This document shows, one piece after another, positions 18,501-30,500 of a stretch of 64,000 nucleotides of DNA; position 1 is the stretch's first letter; the number at the start of each line of letters is the position of its first letter. Where the stretch lies: contig JAGTYA010000024.1 in NCBI GenBank assembly GCA_024291935.2, positions 8,432,001-8,496,000 of the forward strand. The letters are read 5' to 3'. The translations under genes and the position numbers were made by a program. This stretch comes from Okapia johnstoni (Eukaryota; Chordata; Mammalia; Artiodactyla; Giraffidae). Under the pieces are notes generated by a model. It did no database searches. It was given only the letters and a program-made list of their open reading frames with translations, and was not told the origin of the DNA.

Positions 18501-21500
18501 ATTCTAGCCATCATGACTAGATAAACACCTCTCTCTCCTGCCTCTCATGGAGGCCTCAGGGGCCCCGTGCAGACAGAGGGGGGTGAGTGTGGTTTCTGTA
18601 CAGAGCTTTCTGTGACCTGTGATTTCTTTCTGTGGCCACGTGGGGGTGAAGTCTACTTACCTTCTGTGCAGGGACCCAGATTTGGAAGCACTGTGGCAGC
18701 AGAGGCAGCACCAGGGATGCCCAAGCCTCTGGGCTGGAGTCAGGATAATGGTCCTGTGATGAGGAAGAGGGATGTGTGTGACCCACGCTGGCTCAGGGAC
18801 CTGCTCAGTGGGGAAGGTTGAATAAGAATCCCTGATTATGCACCCTCCCCATATTTTTTTTGTTTTCCTTTTCCCTTCACTGAACAACTGATTCTTTTTA
18901 ACCAACATCAATTTTCCATCATGGTAGGCAGAACTTAACCTTGAGAAAGCTTACAATGATCCTAGAAGAGTCAGTTCAAAACAGATGATCTAATGCAGGG
19001 TCTAAAGCAGACCCTGAAGGGCGGGGGGAGGGGGGCGGAAGGGGGAGAAGGGCTACAGAGAGAGGGAGGGTGGGTGGAGGAGGCAGGCCTTGGCAAGGGG
19101 AAAGGAAGGAGCAGTAGGTTTGGCTGGGGGACTCCATCTCCCACTCCCTGACTATTTTGGGCACGGGTGGATAATGACAGATTCGCAGGAGGCGAGGGCT
19201 CAGAGGGGAAGGAAATGGACCTCCGGGGGTGTCATTTCTTCTCTGTGCTCCCTTTCTGGGGCAGGGTTCCCTGGGCCAGGACTGGCAAATACGGGGAGGG
19301 GGTGGGGAGGCACGATGCAATTGGGGCCGAATATGTAAGGCGTGTATGCATCCGGGTGTGCGTGTCTGTTCCAGTGAGAGTCAGTTTCAAGGGGAGAAAG
19401 GCTGGAAACTGTGAACTGACTGTGTGTGTGTGTGTGTGTGTGTGTGCTGTGAATGTGTGTGCACATGTCATTGTGCTTGTGGGTTTCTGCGTCCGTGTGA
19501 CTTGTGTGTCTGCTGTGTCCCTGTGTGTATGTCCCTGAGTGCCTGCGTCTGACTCTGTGGTTCTGAGCATGTATGCTGGGGTAAGTGTATGTGTTTGTGC
19601 CCGTGTGATTCTGTGCCCTGTGTGTTGGTGTGTGCCTGTGTGTGACGCAGCATATGCGTGTGGGCCTGTGGGCTGGTTTGGCCTAGTTTGGGGGTGACTC
19701 ACAGGTAAGCGGGGAGAATCCAGGCCTTGTTGAGTTAGACGAGGTTCTTTCCCACACTCCCCTGGCCCCCTCCACAGCCGCTCCCTTTCCCAGCCCCACG
19801 CACCTGATCTGGAAGTCACAGGTGACCCCGCTGGTCGGTCGCTGGTCCGTGGCCTTGAAGAAGAGAGGGCTCTGGAAATGCGCATTTCTGCTGACCCAGG
19901 AGAGGCCTCCTGGGGTTTTGAGGTGTGTCTTCAGAGAAAGGACAAAACAGGGTCAGGGGAACTATAGGCAGGCAGATTCTTGCATAGTGTGAAGAACATT
20001 CTAGCCATCATGACTATTCAGGGATGGGACAGGTCAGCTGTTAAATTGCGACCTCCATGTCCCTAGAGGTATGCAGGCAGAAACAAATGGCCACATGCTT
20101 GTGGAATGACTATCAGGGGTGTTGTCTGGGGGCTGGGTTCAGAGATGCATAGAATTCTGATTATTGGGAGGTCACAGACATATCTGATACGATTACCAAT
20201 GGCTTCCTCTTCTGCTCTCCTGTGGCTTTGCCAGAGCCTATGGAGGCCTTCCAAATGTGGTTCCTGTTTTTATGTCTGATTCTTTGACTCCTGGACTCCC
20301 AGAATACCACATTCAAGAGAAATTGGCTTTGGATGAATCTAACCAGAATCGGGGGCTTCCCCAGGGGCTCAACGGTAAAGAATCCACCTGCAATTCAGGA
20401 GATGCAGGAGGTACGGGTTCCATCCCTGGGTCAGAAAGATCCCCTAGAGGAGGAAACAGCAACTCACTCCAGTACTCTTGCCTGGAGAATTCCATAGACA
20501 GAGGAGCTTGGTGGTCTGCAGTCCACAGGGTCACACAAAGAGTGGGACATGACTGAAATGACTGAGCACGCACGCATACAACCAGAACCTAGCACATCAC
20601 CTAACACGATGAACGTTGAATGAATGAGTAAAGGAATGAATACATGACTTGGAACCCAGGCTTTGCCCCGTACTGTCAGTGCCATCATGGATAGTGAATC
20701 TCAGCAAATGGTAGTTGTTATCATTAGTACCAGCCAGGAGGACAGAGGTTCTGTTGGAAGAAAAAGAGCTCCTTAGTGAGGACAGAGGAGAGGGCTAGGC
20801 CTTAGGGAAGGGCTACAGTCCAGACCCTCAGGTGTCTGAGTGTGTGGCTGTCAGGAATTCTGGCCTGGGGAAAGAATTGGGCATCCCTCCCAGCCCCTCC
20901 TCTCCCTCATACACAAGACTTTCCTGGGGCCACTCAGAGCCCATCCTGGACCAGGCCACATGCTATCACAGCCACCAGTGATCCCCAAGACAGGTCAGGC
21001 TTCCCTGGGCCTCAGCCCCATTCATCTCTGTCCCTCATAAAACCTGAGTCACTTCTGGGGCCACAAGACAGGGTCAAAGTTCTGGGTTCCATCAGCCTCT
21101 CAGGAGGGAGAGAAATGGAGAAAGAGGGAGGACAATTGGGGGTGTGGGTCCATTTCTGGCCATAAGGGCCCCTATGATGGTCTGGGGGCTGCCTCACAGA
21201 GAGGAGGAGCTGAAGACAGGCTGGCACTGAGGCTGGCGCAGAACAGGCTGATCTCTTGGGTTGTTCTTGAGGCCTGAGAATAGTGCAGCCTGGAAGTCAG
21301 AGTGGGGACACTTGGCCCCCTCCAGGACTGTTGCGGCCTCCTCTAAAAGTAAACCCCCCAAACCACAGAGTCTTAGTTTACCAGATACATTAGGGAGTTT
21401 GACCTAGTGGTTCACCACTTAGGGTTGGATTCAACCCTTGCCTCTGCCACTGTGTGACTCTGGGCAAGTTTCCTAACCTCTCTGAGTCTTTCCCCCCACC

Positions 21501-24500
21501 CACATCTGCAGAAGGGGAATGTGTGTTCATAATTTATAAGTACTTTATTCTGTCTTTAAAAATTGAAGTATACTTGATTTACAATATTGTGTTAGTGTCA
21601 AGTACTAATAAAAAGTGATTCAGTTATATATATACATTATTTTCCATTATAGGTTATTATAGGATATTGAATATAGTTCCCTGTGCAATATAGTAAATCC
21701 TCGCTGCTTATCTGTTTTATAAACAGTGGTGTGTATCTGTTAATCTCATACTCCTAATTCATGCCTCCCCCTCCCCTTTGGTAACCATAAGCTTGTTTTC
21801 AGTGTCTGTGAGTCTGCTTCTGTTTGGCACATAGATTTTTTCTGGCTGTGTTGTGCGGCTTGCGGGATCTTAGTTCTGACCAGAGATTGAACCTGCACCC
21901 TCCTCAGTGCAAGCGCAAGTCCTAACTGCTGGGCCACTAGGGAATTCCCACGCATACATTCACTTGTACCATTTTTTAGTTTCTACATGTAAGTGATAGT
22001 GTATGTTTGTCTTTCTCTGTCTGATTTTCTTCATTGAGTATGGTACTCTCTAAGTCCATCCCTGTTGTTGCAAATGGCAACATCTCATTCTTTGTGTGGC
22101 TGAATAATAGTCCACTGTATTTGTATACCTCATCTTCCTAAACCAATCATCTATTGATGGGCACTTTAGTTGCTTCCATGGCTCAACTGTTGTAGAGTGC
22201 TGCTACGAACATTGGAGTGTATGGATCTTTTTGAATTAGAATTTTCATCTTTTCTGGATATTTATCGAAGAGTGGGATTGCTGGATGATATGGTACCTCA
22301 CTTTTTCGTTTTTTGAGAAAACTCCATACTGTTTGCCATAGTGAATAATTTATTCTTTATGGGGAAACTTACGAGCCAGCATTTTAGTTTATAAAGTGAG
22401 TTTTTCTTCTTTCTCTCTTACTGTATTCTGACAATAACCCTGTGAAGCACACACTCTTGTTATTCCAGTTTTGTGGCCAGGGGCCCTGAAGTTTGCCGGG
22501 GAAAAGTGGCTGCCCAAGGTCATCTTGCTAATGAGTGACAGGGACAGGGGGCACCCAGCTTTCCTTGAGGCCAAAGCTGTCTTTCCTCACCTTCCTTCAT
22601 CACGATCGGAAACAGGGTCATCGCTCGTCTAGTTTTCAGCTTTCTGGTTTTCTAGTTTTTAGCTCCTGGAGGACTAGCCCCAGGGCTCCTTGGGCAGAGC
22701 CACAGCCCTGTCCACAGACCAGTGAGTCGGATCCACATGCCTGTCTGTTCTCTCCCTCTCTCTCCTTATAGGCTTAGGCCTCAGCTTCACCCCTTGAAGG
22801 ACCCTGGCATAGCAGAACACCTGAAAGTAGGGAGAGGGGTGGGAGCTCTGAGGGTATCGTGCCCATTTTACTGATGAAGAAACAAAGGTCCCAAAACTCA
22901 AATGACTGGTCCGAGGTTACTCAGTCTGACCTCTGCAGCGGTGGTTCTTCTACAATGCAGGGAGCCACCCTGACCACTCCCCCTGACCCCATCTTTCTTC
23001 TTCCCGGCACCCTCTGCAGCGAGCTGGACCACAGCGAGCCAAGGACACCTCAGGACGCCTTGCCGGGGCCCAACATGGAGGAGGCCAGTGGGCCCCTGGC
23101 TGAGGCCAAGGCCCGAGTGGTGAGCGCCACATTGACGTGGCGGCAGCGGCCCCCTGCCCAGGACGAGGTCAAACACCGTTTCCACAAGGTGTCCCTGGTG
23201 TCAGGGGCCCAGTTGGAAGCCCCCTCCGAGGAGATGTTTGAGTCCAGCCATCGTCGAGAGGAAGTCAATGGCTTTGCTGTCCGGGAGAAAGAGACCGTGA
23301 ACCATCAGGGCCCCCGGGACGGGGCTGGCTCCAAGAGCTTCCAGAGCCACGGGCCCGTCTTTTCCAAGAAGTACACACTACCGCTCAAGGAGAAAAGGGC
23401 AGTGGAAAGACTGAAGGAAGCTGCGGACCAGAGTGACGGCAGCACCCAGCCCCCCAGGACCGAGCCGCCGAGTGCGGGAGCCACAGCCAGGACTGAGTTT
23501 TCGATGCCAGCGTACGGACCCCGGGAGCCAAGCCCCCACCCAGGTGTGAGTCTCACCAGTGGGAGCTCCAGGAGCCTGGAGGAACGGCGGGTGACACGCA
23601 CTGTGCGGACCACCGTGATGGTGGGAGGGCACGTGGACCGACGGGTGAACAGCACTGTGATCAACTCCGTGGGGCCAACGCTCTTGGGCGAGGCCCTGCC
23701 AAGGGGCCGCAGTGTTGCCCGCGCGGTGCGGGCAGTGGTGGTGAACCCCCAGGCTGAGGGCTCCCCAAGCCGCAGTCAGGCCCTGGAGCTGCTAAGTAGC
23801 CTTGTGCCTGCTGAGCAGACCGCCCCCACCAGCCAGCTTCCCAGGCCCCTGGCTGCTGTGCCAAGGAGTCCAGGTCTGGGCACCACAGAGGGGTCAGCCC
23901 TGAGGCAGCTGCCTGAGACGAGGACGGCAGAGTCGAATGACAGATCTGCCCTGGGCCCTGCGGGCTTCCCGAAGGAGGCTCACCCAACTCCGAGCCAGGA
24001 GGTCCCTGAAGCCCACCCAGACCAGGAACAGGACAGAGCCCTGGGTGCTGGGGTCCATGAGGTCCCAAGGGTGCAGAGAACTGCCAGCCCCACCCACTCC
24101 CCCCTCCAGACCTCTCAGGGCCACACCCCAGTACCCTCCTCTCCCAGACTCCAGACCCAAACCCTCTCCCTGGGCCTAGTTCACCCCCCAGAGCAACCTG
24201 AAGCACCTACTCAGGCTCGGGCCCAGCTCACTCTCGAGCCCCGGGGACCCCAGGCCCTGCCCTCCATCAAAAGAGAAGGGCTTTCAGATCCCCCTGCGGC
24301 CACCGTCCTGCCCATGGTGAAGACTGAGGTTGTTATAGTCCCTGGACAATCTCTTGCTCCATCCTTTATGAGATGGAAGGCCATCACCAGCCCGGGAGGT
24401 CTTTCTGATCCATTCTCCCCAAAGAATAAGGTTGTTCAGGACTCTGAAAAAGTCCCTGTTGTCTCCCTTACCCAGAAAGAGATAGTCCAGGGCTCTGGGG

Positions 24501-27500
24501 TTCCTGCTGACTCATCTCCCAACCAGAAAGAGGTAGTGCAGGGTCCGAGTGCTCCTGCTGCCTCAGCCCCCAAACCAACCGAGGTTGCCCAGGGCCCAGA
24601 AGCCAGCCCAAGCAGCCAGAAAGAGGTCATCTGGAGTACTGCAGGCAGCCGTGTCCCTCCCCTCCCCAAGGAAGAGGTTGCTCAAGGCCTGACAATTCCT
24701 GCCATCCCATCCCCCAAACAAGAAAAGGTTGTCCAGGGGTCTGAAGAAAGCACTGTATCATCTCCCACCCAAAAAGAAGTTGCCCAGGACCCTGGTGCTT
24801 CTAATGTCCCATCTTCCACCGAGAAAGTAGCTGTCCAGGCCCCAGCTACTCTCGTCGCCCCCTCCTCCTCAGTGGGCAAGGTATCCTCCGGTCCAGGAGG
24901 TCCCCCGGCCCCAGTGAGGATGGGAGCAGAGACCAGCCGGGAGTCCCAGCTTGTCCCTGAAGCCACCAAGGGCAAGATGTTCCCGGAGCCATTGAGGGAG
25001 GAGGAGGAGGTGGCCCTGACCGCTGACCTGGAGATTTTCCTGGATACCCTGCGGAGCATGGAGCCGCCCGAGATCCTGCGCACTCATCGGCTACCTCGAG
25101 CCCCCCGCTCCTCCTACCTGGCCATGTACGCCACCCTGCCTGCCATCGAGGAGGACCAGCCTGGCCCATGTGTGCTGGGACCCAGCCCCCAGGAGGTGCC
25201 CACCCTGGAAGTGAAAAAGGAGGAGAAGGCACAGGAGGAGGAGGAGGAAGAGCCAGAGAACCCCTACCTGAGTGATGATGAAAAGCTCCAGCGCAGGCAG
25301 GAGAGAGCCAGGCCCGGCCCCCCCAGGGACCCCTCCGCTGCCCGGCCCACCCAGGTCTCTTGCTCTCCTCTAGAGATGATGAAGAAGCATGTAGCAGGTG
25401 CCAAGGGCCCCCATCCAGAACCGGGGCCAGAGTGGCAGGCAGGCAGCCGGCCCACTTCCCGTCTTGAAGGCAGCCTCCTCTTTGGGGGTCTGGTGCCTGC
25501 CCTGAAGGAGGCCCCCACTTCGGAACCACTGGGCACAAAACTATCCGCTCTGCCGCCCCACGGGGCACCGGGGCTCAAGAAGGGTCCAGGACAGCTGCCC
25601 CTGCTCTACAGAGAAAGGCCTCCTCCAGAGAAGCCGGCACGTGCCCGGCCCCCGGAGTGGTGGGTGAGTGAGGCCTTGGGCGGGCAACGGAGGGGGGACT
25701 GGCCTCATCTGGGCCAGGGTTGGATCCTGTGAGGACCAGGATCCTGGGAGGCAAAGTCTCCCGATCTGAGCAGCAGGCTGTTTGCACTGAGGATTCCGAA
25801 GGGCTTGATAAAATCTCAGAAGCTGGGGAAGGGGACAGTTCCTGGGACAGAGTGATGAAGCCCTTGGGGGCTGGGAGCAAGTGTAGCATCCGCTGTGGGC
25901 CAGCTCTTTGGGGGCTGGAGGCCTGCAGGGAGGATATGGGATTCCTGGAACGGCAGGTTCAGGGAGGCAATAAGAAGGCAACCCCATAAAGACGTATCAC
26001 GGCTCTCCATTCCAGAGCCCAGCACTGAAGACCCAGGGCAAGCTGAACACCAGGCCTGGAAAGGTAGGGGGAGCTGGGGTGGGGGGCAAATGAGTGGGAG
26101 AGCAGGAGGCGGGGGTTCCGGGGAACAGGCCCTGAGGACCCCTCTGGGCCTTCTTGCAGATTATCCTCTTCTCAGAGCCTGGCTGCCAAGGCAGCCGCAG
26201 GGAGGTCTGGGAAGACACTGATGACGCTTCCGGCTGGGCCCGTGTGGCCTCCGTCCGGGTGGTCCGAGGCTGGTGAGTGAGGAGCTCCCGGCGGGCTCCA
26301 GCGTGTGAACCTCGGGGATGTGAGGACAGTGAGAAGTGCCCACGGAGGGCAGAAGCCCCCCATAGCTACCCAGAGACCCTGCCTTGCAGGGACATCCTCC
26401 CCCCCACCCCCCACTCCGCTCCATTCAGTGACCCTAGGTCTCTGTGCCCACAGCTGGATGCTGCACGAACAGCCAGCCTTCCAGGGCCGGAAGCTGGTCC
26501 TGCCTCAAGGGGATACGGAACTTGGAGCCCCAGGATCAGCATGGAGCACCCAAGGCATTGGCTCCCTGAGGAGGGTCGTCCGGGTGAGTGGCTGGGTGTG
26601 GGGGACCAGGTGTTGCCTCATCTACCCTAAGTCCCAGGCCTTGAGGAGGAAGACAGGGACACCTAGAACTGGGATTTCTGGGAGAGAGCACAGGGGATTG
26701 GAGCCTGAAGAGGGTTTATTATGCTCTCACCTGTATAGAGTCCTGACGGTGGAGCCAATTGGAGAAGAAAGGGATTCTGGGGGGTGCTCAGGCTAGCTTG
26801 GGGAGGCCAAGGCCAAGCCGCACTAGCTCCAGCTGGTGCCTGGGGAAGGACGCGGTGGGGGTGGCTGTGGGCACTCCCCGCCCACCCAGGGCCCAGGTGT
26901 TCGGGCCCACAGCCAGAGCCAAGGTGCTGTGTATAGGAGCACGTGCTCACAGATGGCTTCCCTGGTGGCTCAGTGCTAAAGAATCTGCCTGCCGATGCAG
27001 GAGACAGGGGTTTGATCCCTGGGTCAGGAAGATCCCTTGCAGAAAGAAGTGGCAACACACTCCAGTGTTCTTGCCTGGGAAATCCCATGGACAGAGGAAC
27101 CTGGCCAGCTATAGTCCATGGGGTTGCAAAGAGTTGGACACGATTGAAGGTACTAAACAACAACAACGTGGTTTGAAAGGACACAGTCAATATTACAGTT
27201 TCATATCTCTAAGGTGGGGGAAAATACGATTTTCATAACACAAATTTACAAATTACTAAAATTAAGCTTGACAAAACCATCTTGGACACTAGAGAGACCC
27301 AGAAGAGAAAGCGGAAATCTAAAATCGGGGCCTAACAGATGTTTTGGTTTTTTTCCTTCTTCCTCTTTTTTAATGTAGGGACAAATAACTCTTGAGTCCA
27401 GAGCTGTTGCAATCCTCCTGGTAAGAGAGGAAGAGAATCTTATCTTAACTAGGGCAGTGGCCCAGCCATGCAAAGGAGGGGTCCAGAGTTTTCAAAGCCT

Positions 27501-30500
27501 CTCCAAAAACACACAAATGTTTGTAGACAATTTATTGTGAGCTTCTCACAATAAATTCATCTTCACGTGGGAGGTAATGAGGTACCAAAAAGAAACAAGG
27601 GCTTTGAAGTCCGGTGGACCTGGGTTCCTTTGATTCAGTCAGCATTCATTAGGTGCCAAGTGTATTCCAGGCACGTGGGATGTGCTGGGTTGCAACAGTG
27701 AACAAAAACTGCACTGCTCTGTTCTTGGCCCTGCCACTTACAGGCTGTGTGCCCTCAGGCAGCCTTCTTAACCTCACTGAGCCTGACTTTCCTAGTCTGT
27801 GAATGCCGTAATACTTCCTGCTGGGAAGACCAAATGAGAAGGGGTAAGACAGGACCTTAGCATATGTCTTGCACTCAGTAGATGTTTCATAAACATTTAT
27901 TTACTCACTCAGCTATGCCGGGTCTTAGTTGCAGCATCTGGGATCTAGCTCTCTGACCAGGGATCAAACCCAGACCCCCTGTATTGGGAGCTCAGCATCT
28001 TAGCCACCGGACAACCAGAGAAGTCCCTGTTTCATAAACATTTAATGAAGGAGTGAGTGAATGAAAAATGATCCTGATGAGGAAGAAACACTGAGAAATG
28101 CAGAAAGGACCTGTAGCTTTCTGAGATGTGGTGCAGCTGGAGGCCAGTTTAGGAAGGGGTAGAAATTGGTATAGAGTTGGAATTGTATACAAAGAAGGGT
28201 CATATTCAGATCTCCGGAAGTGGTTGTCCATCCTGCCTGTCCCTCCACCAGGCTGAAAATGAGGCTCCCAGAGGCAGGGAAGGGCATGGCACTTAGCAGG
28301 CTCCTGCTGAGAACTTTGGTCTTAGGTCCCAAAGAGCCAGTGAGATACCAGCGAGGGCTTTGGTCTCAGCCTTGCCTGGCTGACGTTGCAGAGAACACCC
28401 CAGCTGTTTCTGGCTTCTGGGAAAAAGCCCCTGGCAGCCCCAGCTGGACAGACTTGGGGAAGCAGGTGTGGGCGGCGGTAGTCTCTGAAGGGCGATGGGT
28501 GGTTTTGTTTTTATCTTTTGACTATGCCACATGGCATATGGTATCTTAGTTTCCTGACCAGGGATAGTACCCATGCTCCCCTGAATTAGTAGCAGAATCT
28601 TAACCACTGGTTGTTGTTGTTCAGTTGTTAAGTCATGTCCGACTTTTTGTGACCCCATGAACTGCAGCATGCCAGGCTTCCCTGTCTTTCCCTATCTCTC
28701 ACAGTTTGCTCAAACTCATGTCCATTGAGTCGATGAGGCCAACCAACCATCTCATCCTCTGTCATCCCCTTCTCCTCCCGCCCTCAACCTTTCCCAGTAT
28801 CAGGGTCTTTTCCAATGAGTTGGCTATTCACATCAGGTGGCCAAAGTATTGGAGCTTCAGCTTCAGCATCAGTCCTTCCAATGAGTATTCAGGGTTGATT
28901 TCATTTAGGATTGGCTGGTTTGATCTCCTTGCTGTCCAAGGGACTCTCAAGAGTCTTCTCCAGCTCCACAGTTCAAAAGCGTCAATTGTTTGGCACTCAG
29001 TCTTCTTTATTGTCCAATTCTCACATCCATACATGACTCCGGAAAAACCATAGCTTTGACCCTATGGACTTTCGTCAGCAAAGTGATGTCTCTGCTTTTT
29101 AATATGCTGTCTAGGTTTGTCATAGCTTTCCTTCCAAGGAGCAAACGTCTTCTAATTTCACGGCTACAGTCACCATTTGCAGTGATTTGGGAGCCCAAGA
29201 AAATAAAGTCAGCCACTACTTCCACTTTTTCCCCACCTATTTGCCATGAAGTAATGAGACTGGATGCCATGATCTTAGTTTTTTGAATGTTGAGTTTTAA
29301 GCCAGCTTTTTCACTCTCCTCTTTCACCCTCATCAAGAGGCTCTTTAGTTCCTCTTCACTTTCTGCCATTAGAGTGGTATCATCTGCGTATCTGAGGTTA
29401 TTGATATTTCTCCCAGCAATCTTGATTCCAGTCTGTGATTCATCCAGCCTGGCATTTTGCATGATGTATTCTGCATTTAAGTTAAATAAGCAGGGTGACA
29501 ATATACAGCCTTATCACACTCTTTTCGCAATTTTGAACCAGTCAGTTGTTCCCTGTCTGGTTCTAACTGTTGCTTCTTGACCTGCATACAGATTTCTCAG
29601 GAGGCAGGTTAGGTGGTCTGGTCCCATCTCTTTAAGAATTTTCCAAAGTTTGTTGTGATCCACACAGTCAAAGGCTTTAGCATAGTCAATGAAGCAGAAG
29701 TAGATATTTTCCTGGAATTTCCTTGCTTTCTCTATGACCAACGAATGTTGGCAATTTGATCTATTGTTCCTCTGCCTTTTCTAAATAAGCTTGTACACCT
29801 GGAAGTTCTTGGTTCACACATTGCTGAAGGCTAGCTTGAAGGATTTTGAGCATAATCTTGCTAGCATGTGAAAGTGAGTGCAATTGTACAGTAATTTGAA
29901 CATTCTTTGGCATTGCCCTTCTTTGGGACTGGAATGAAAACTAACCTTTTTCAGTCCTGTGGCCACTTCTGAGTTTTCCAATTTTGCTGGTATATTGAGT
30001 ACAGTACTTTAACAGCATCATCTTTTAGGATTTGAAATAGCTCAGCTGGCATTCCATCACCTCCACTAGCTTTGTTCATGGTAATACTTCCTAAGGTCCA
30101 CTTGACCTCACACTCCAGGATGCCTAGCTCTAGCCGAGTGACCACACCACTGGGGCCATTATGACTCCCTCTTCCAGGGAGGTCCAAGGTGCTGTTTTAC
30201 ACTTAATTTTCCCACCTCTCTCCTTCTGCAGGACTATGTTACCCCAGAGATCAGTCTGTACTCTGAGGAGGGCCTCAAAGGGGAGCGAGTGAAGCTAACT
30301 GAGGCCTTGGAGGACCCCCAGGGCCTAGAGAGGCCCCTGCAGGTGGCATCTGCCACTGTCTCCGCAGGACTGTGAGTCTGGGCTGTTCTGGAAACCCTTC
30401 ATTTAACACTCACTCTGCTGGGTGCTGGGGACACAGAGGGGACAGGACATGGTTGCTGCCTGCGAAAAGTGCTCAGCCTACTGGTGGGGCCAGGCAAGCA

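Larger units (their letters stand above)
16979..23019 (+). other. CRYBG2 intron 3 (6.0 kb)
   Basis: Holds L1 3' fragments (17585-17750 and 21540-22350), Bov-tA SINEs, a 176-base direct duplication (18344-18519 and 19841-20016), a 44-base inverted copy of the exon 3 donor junction (18636-18679) and a TG-rich tract. No exon is supported. Confidence 0.7.

Noticed and set aside
24846..25568. 240-codon minus-strand open frame
   Set aside because: Shadow of the CRYBG2 exon 4 reading frame on the opposite strand.
29007..29501. Minus-strand open frame with YADD
   Set aside because: Part of another dead BovB copy in CRYBG2 intron 7.
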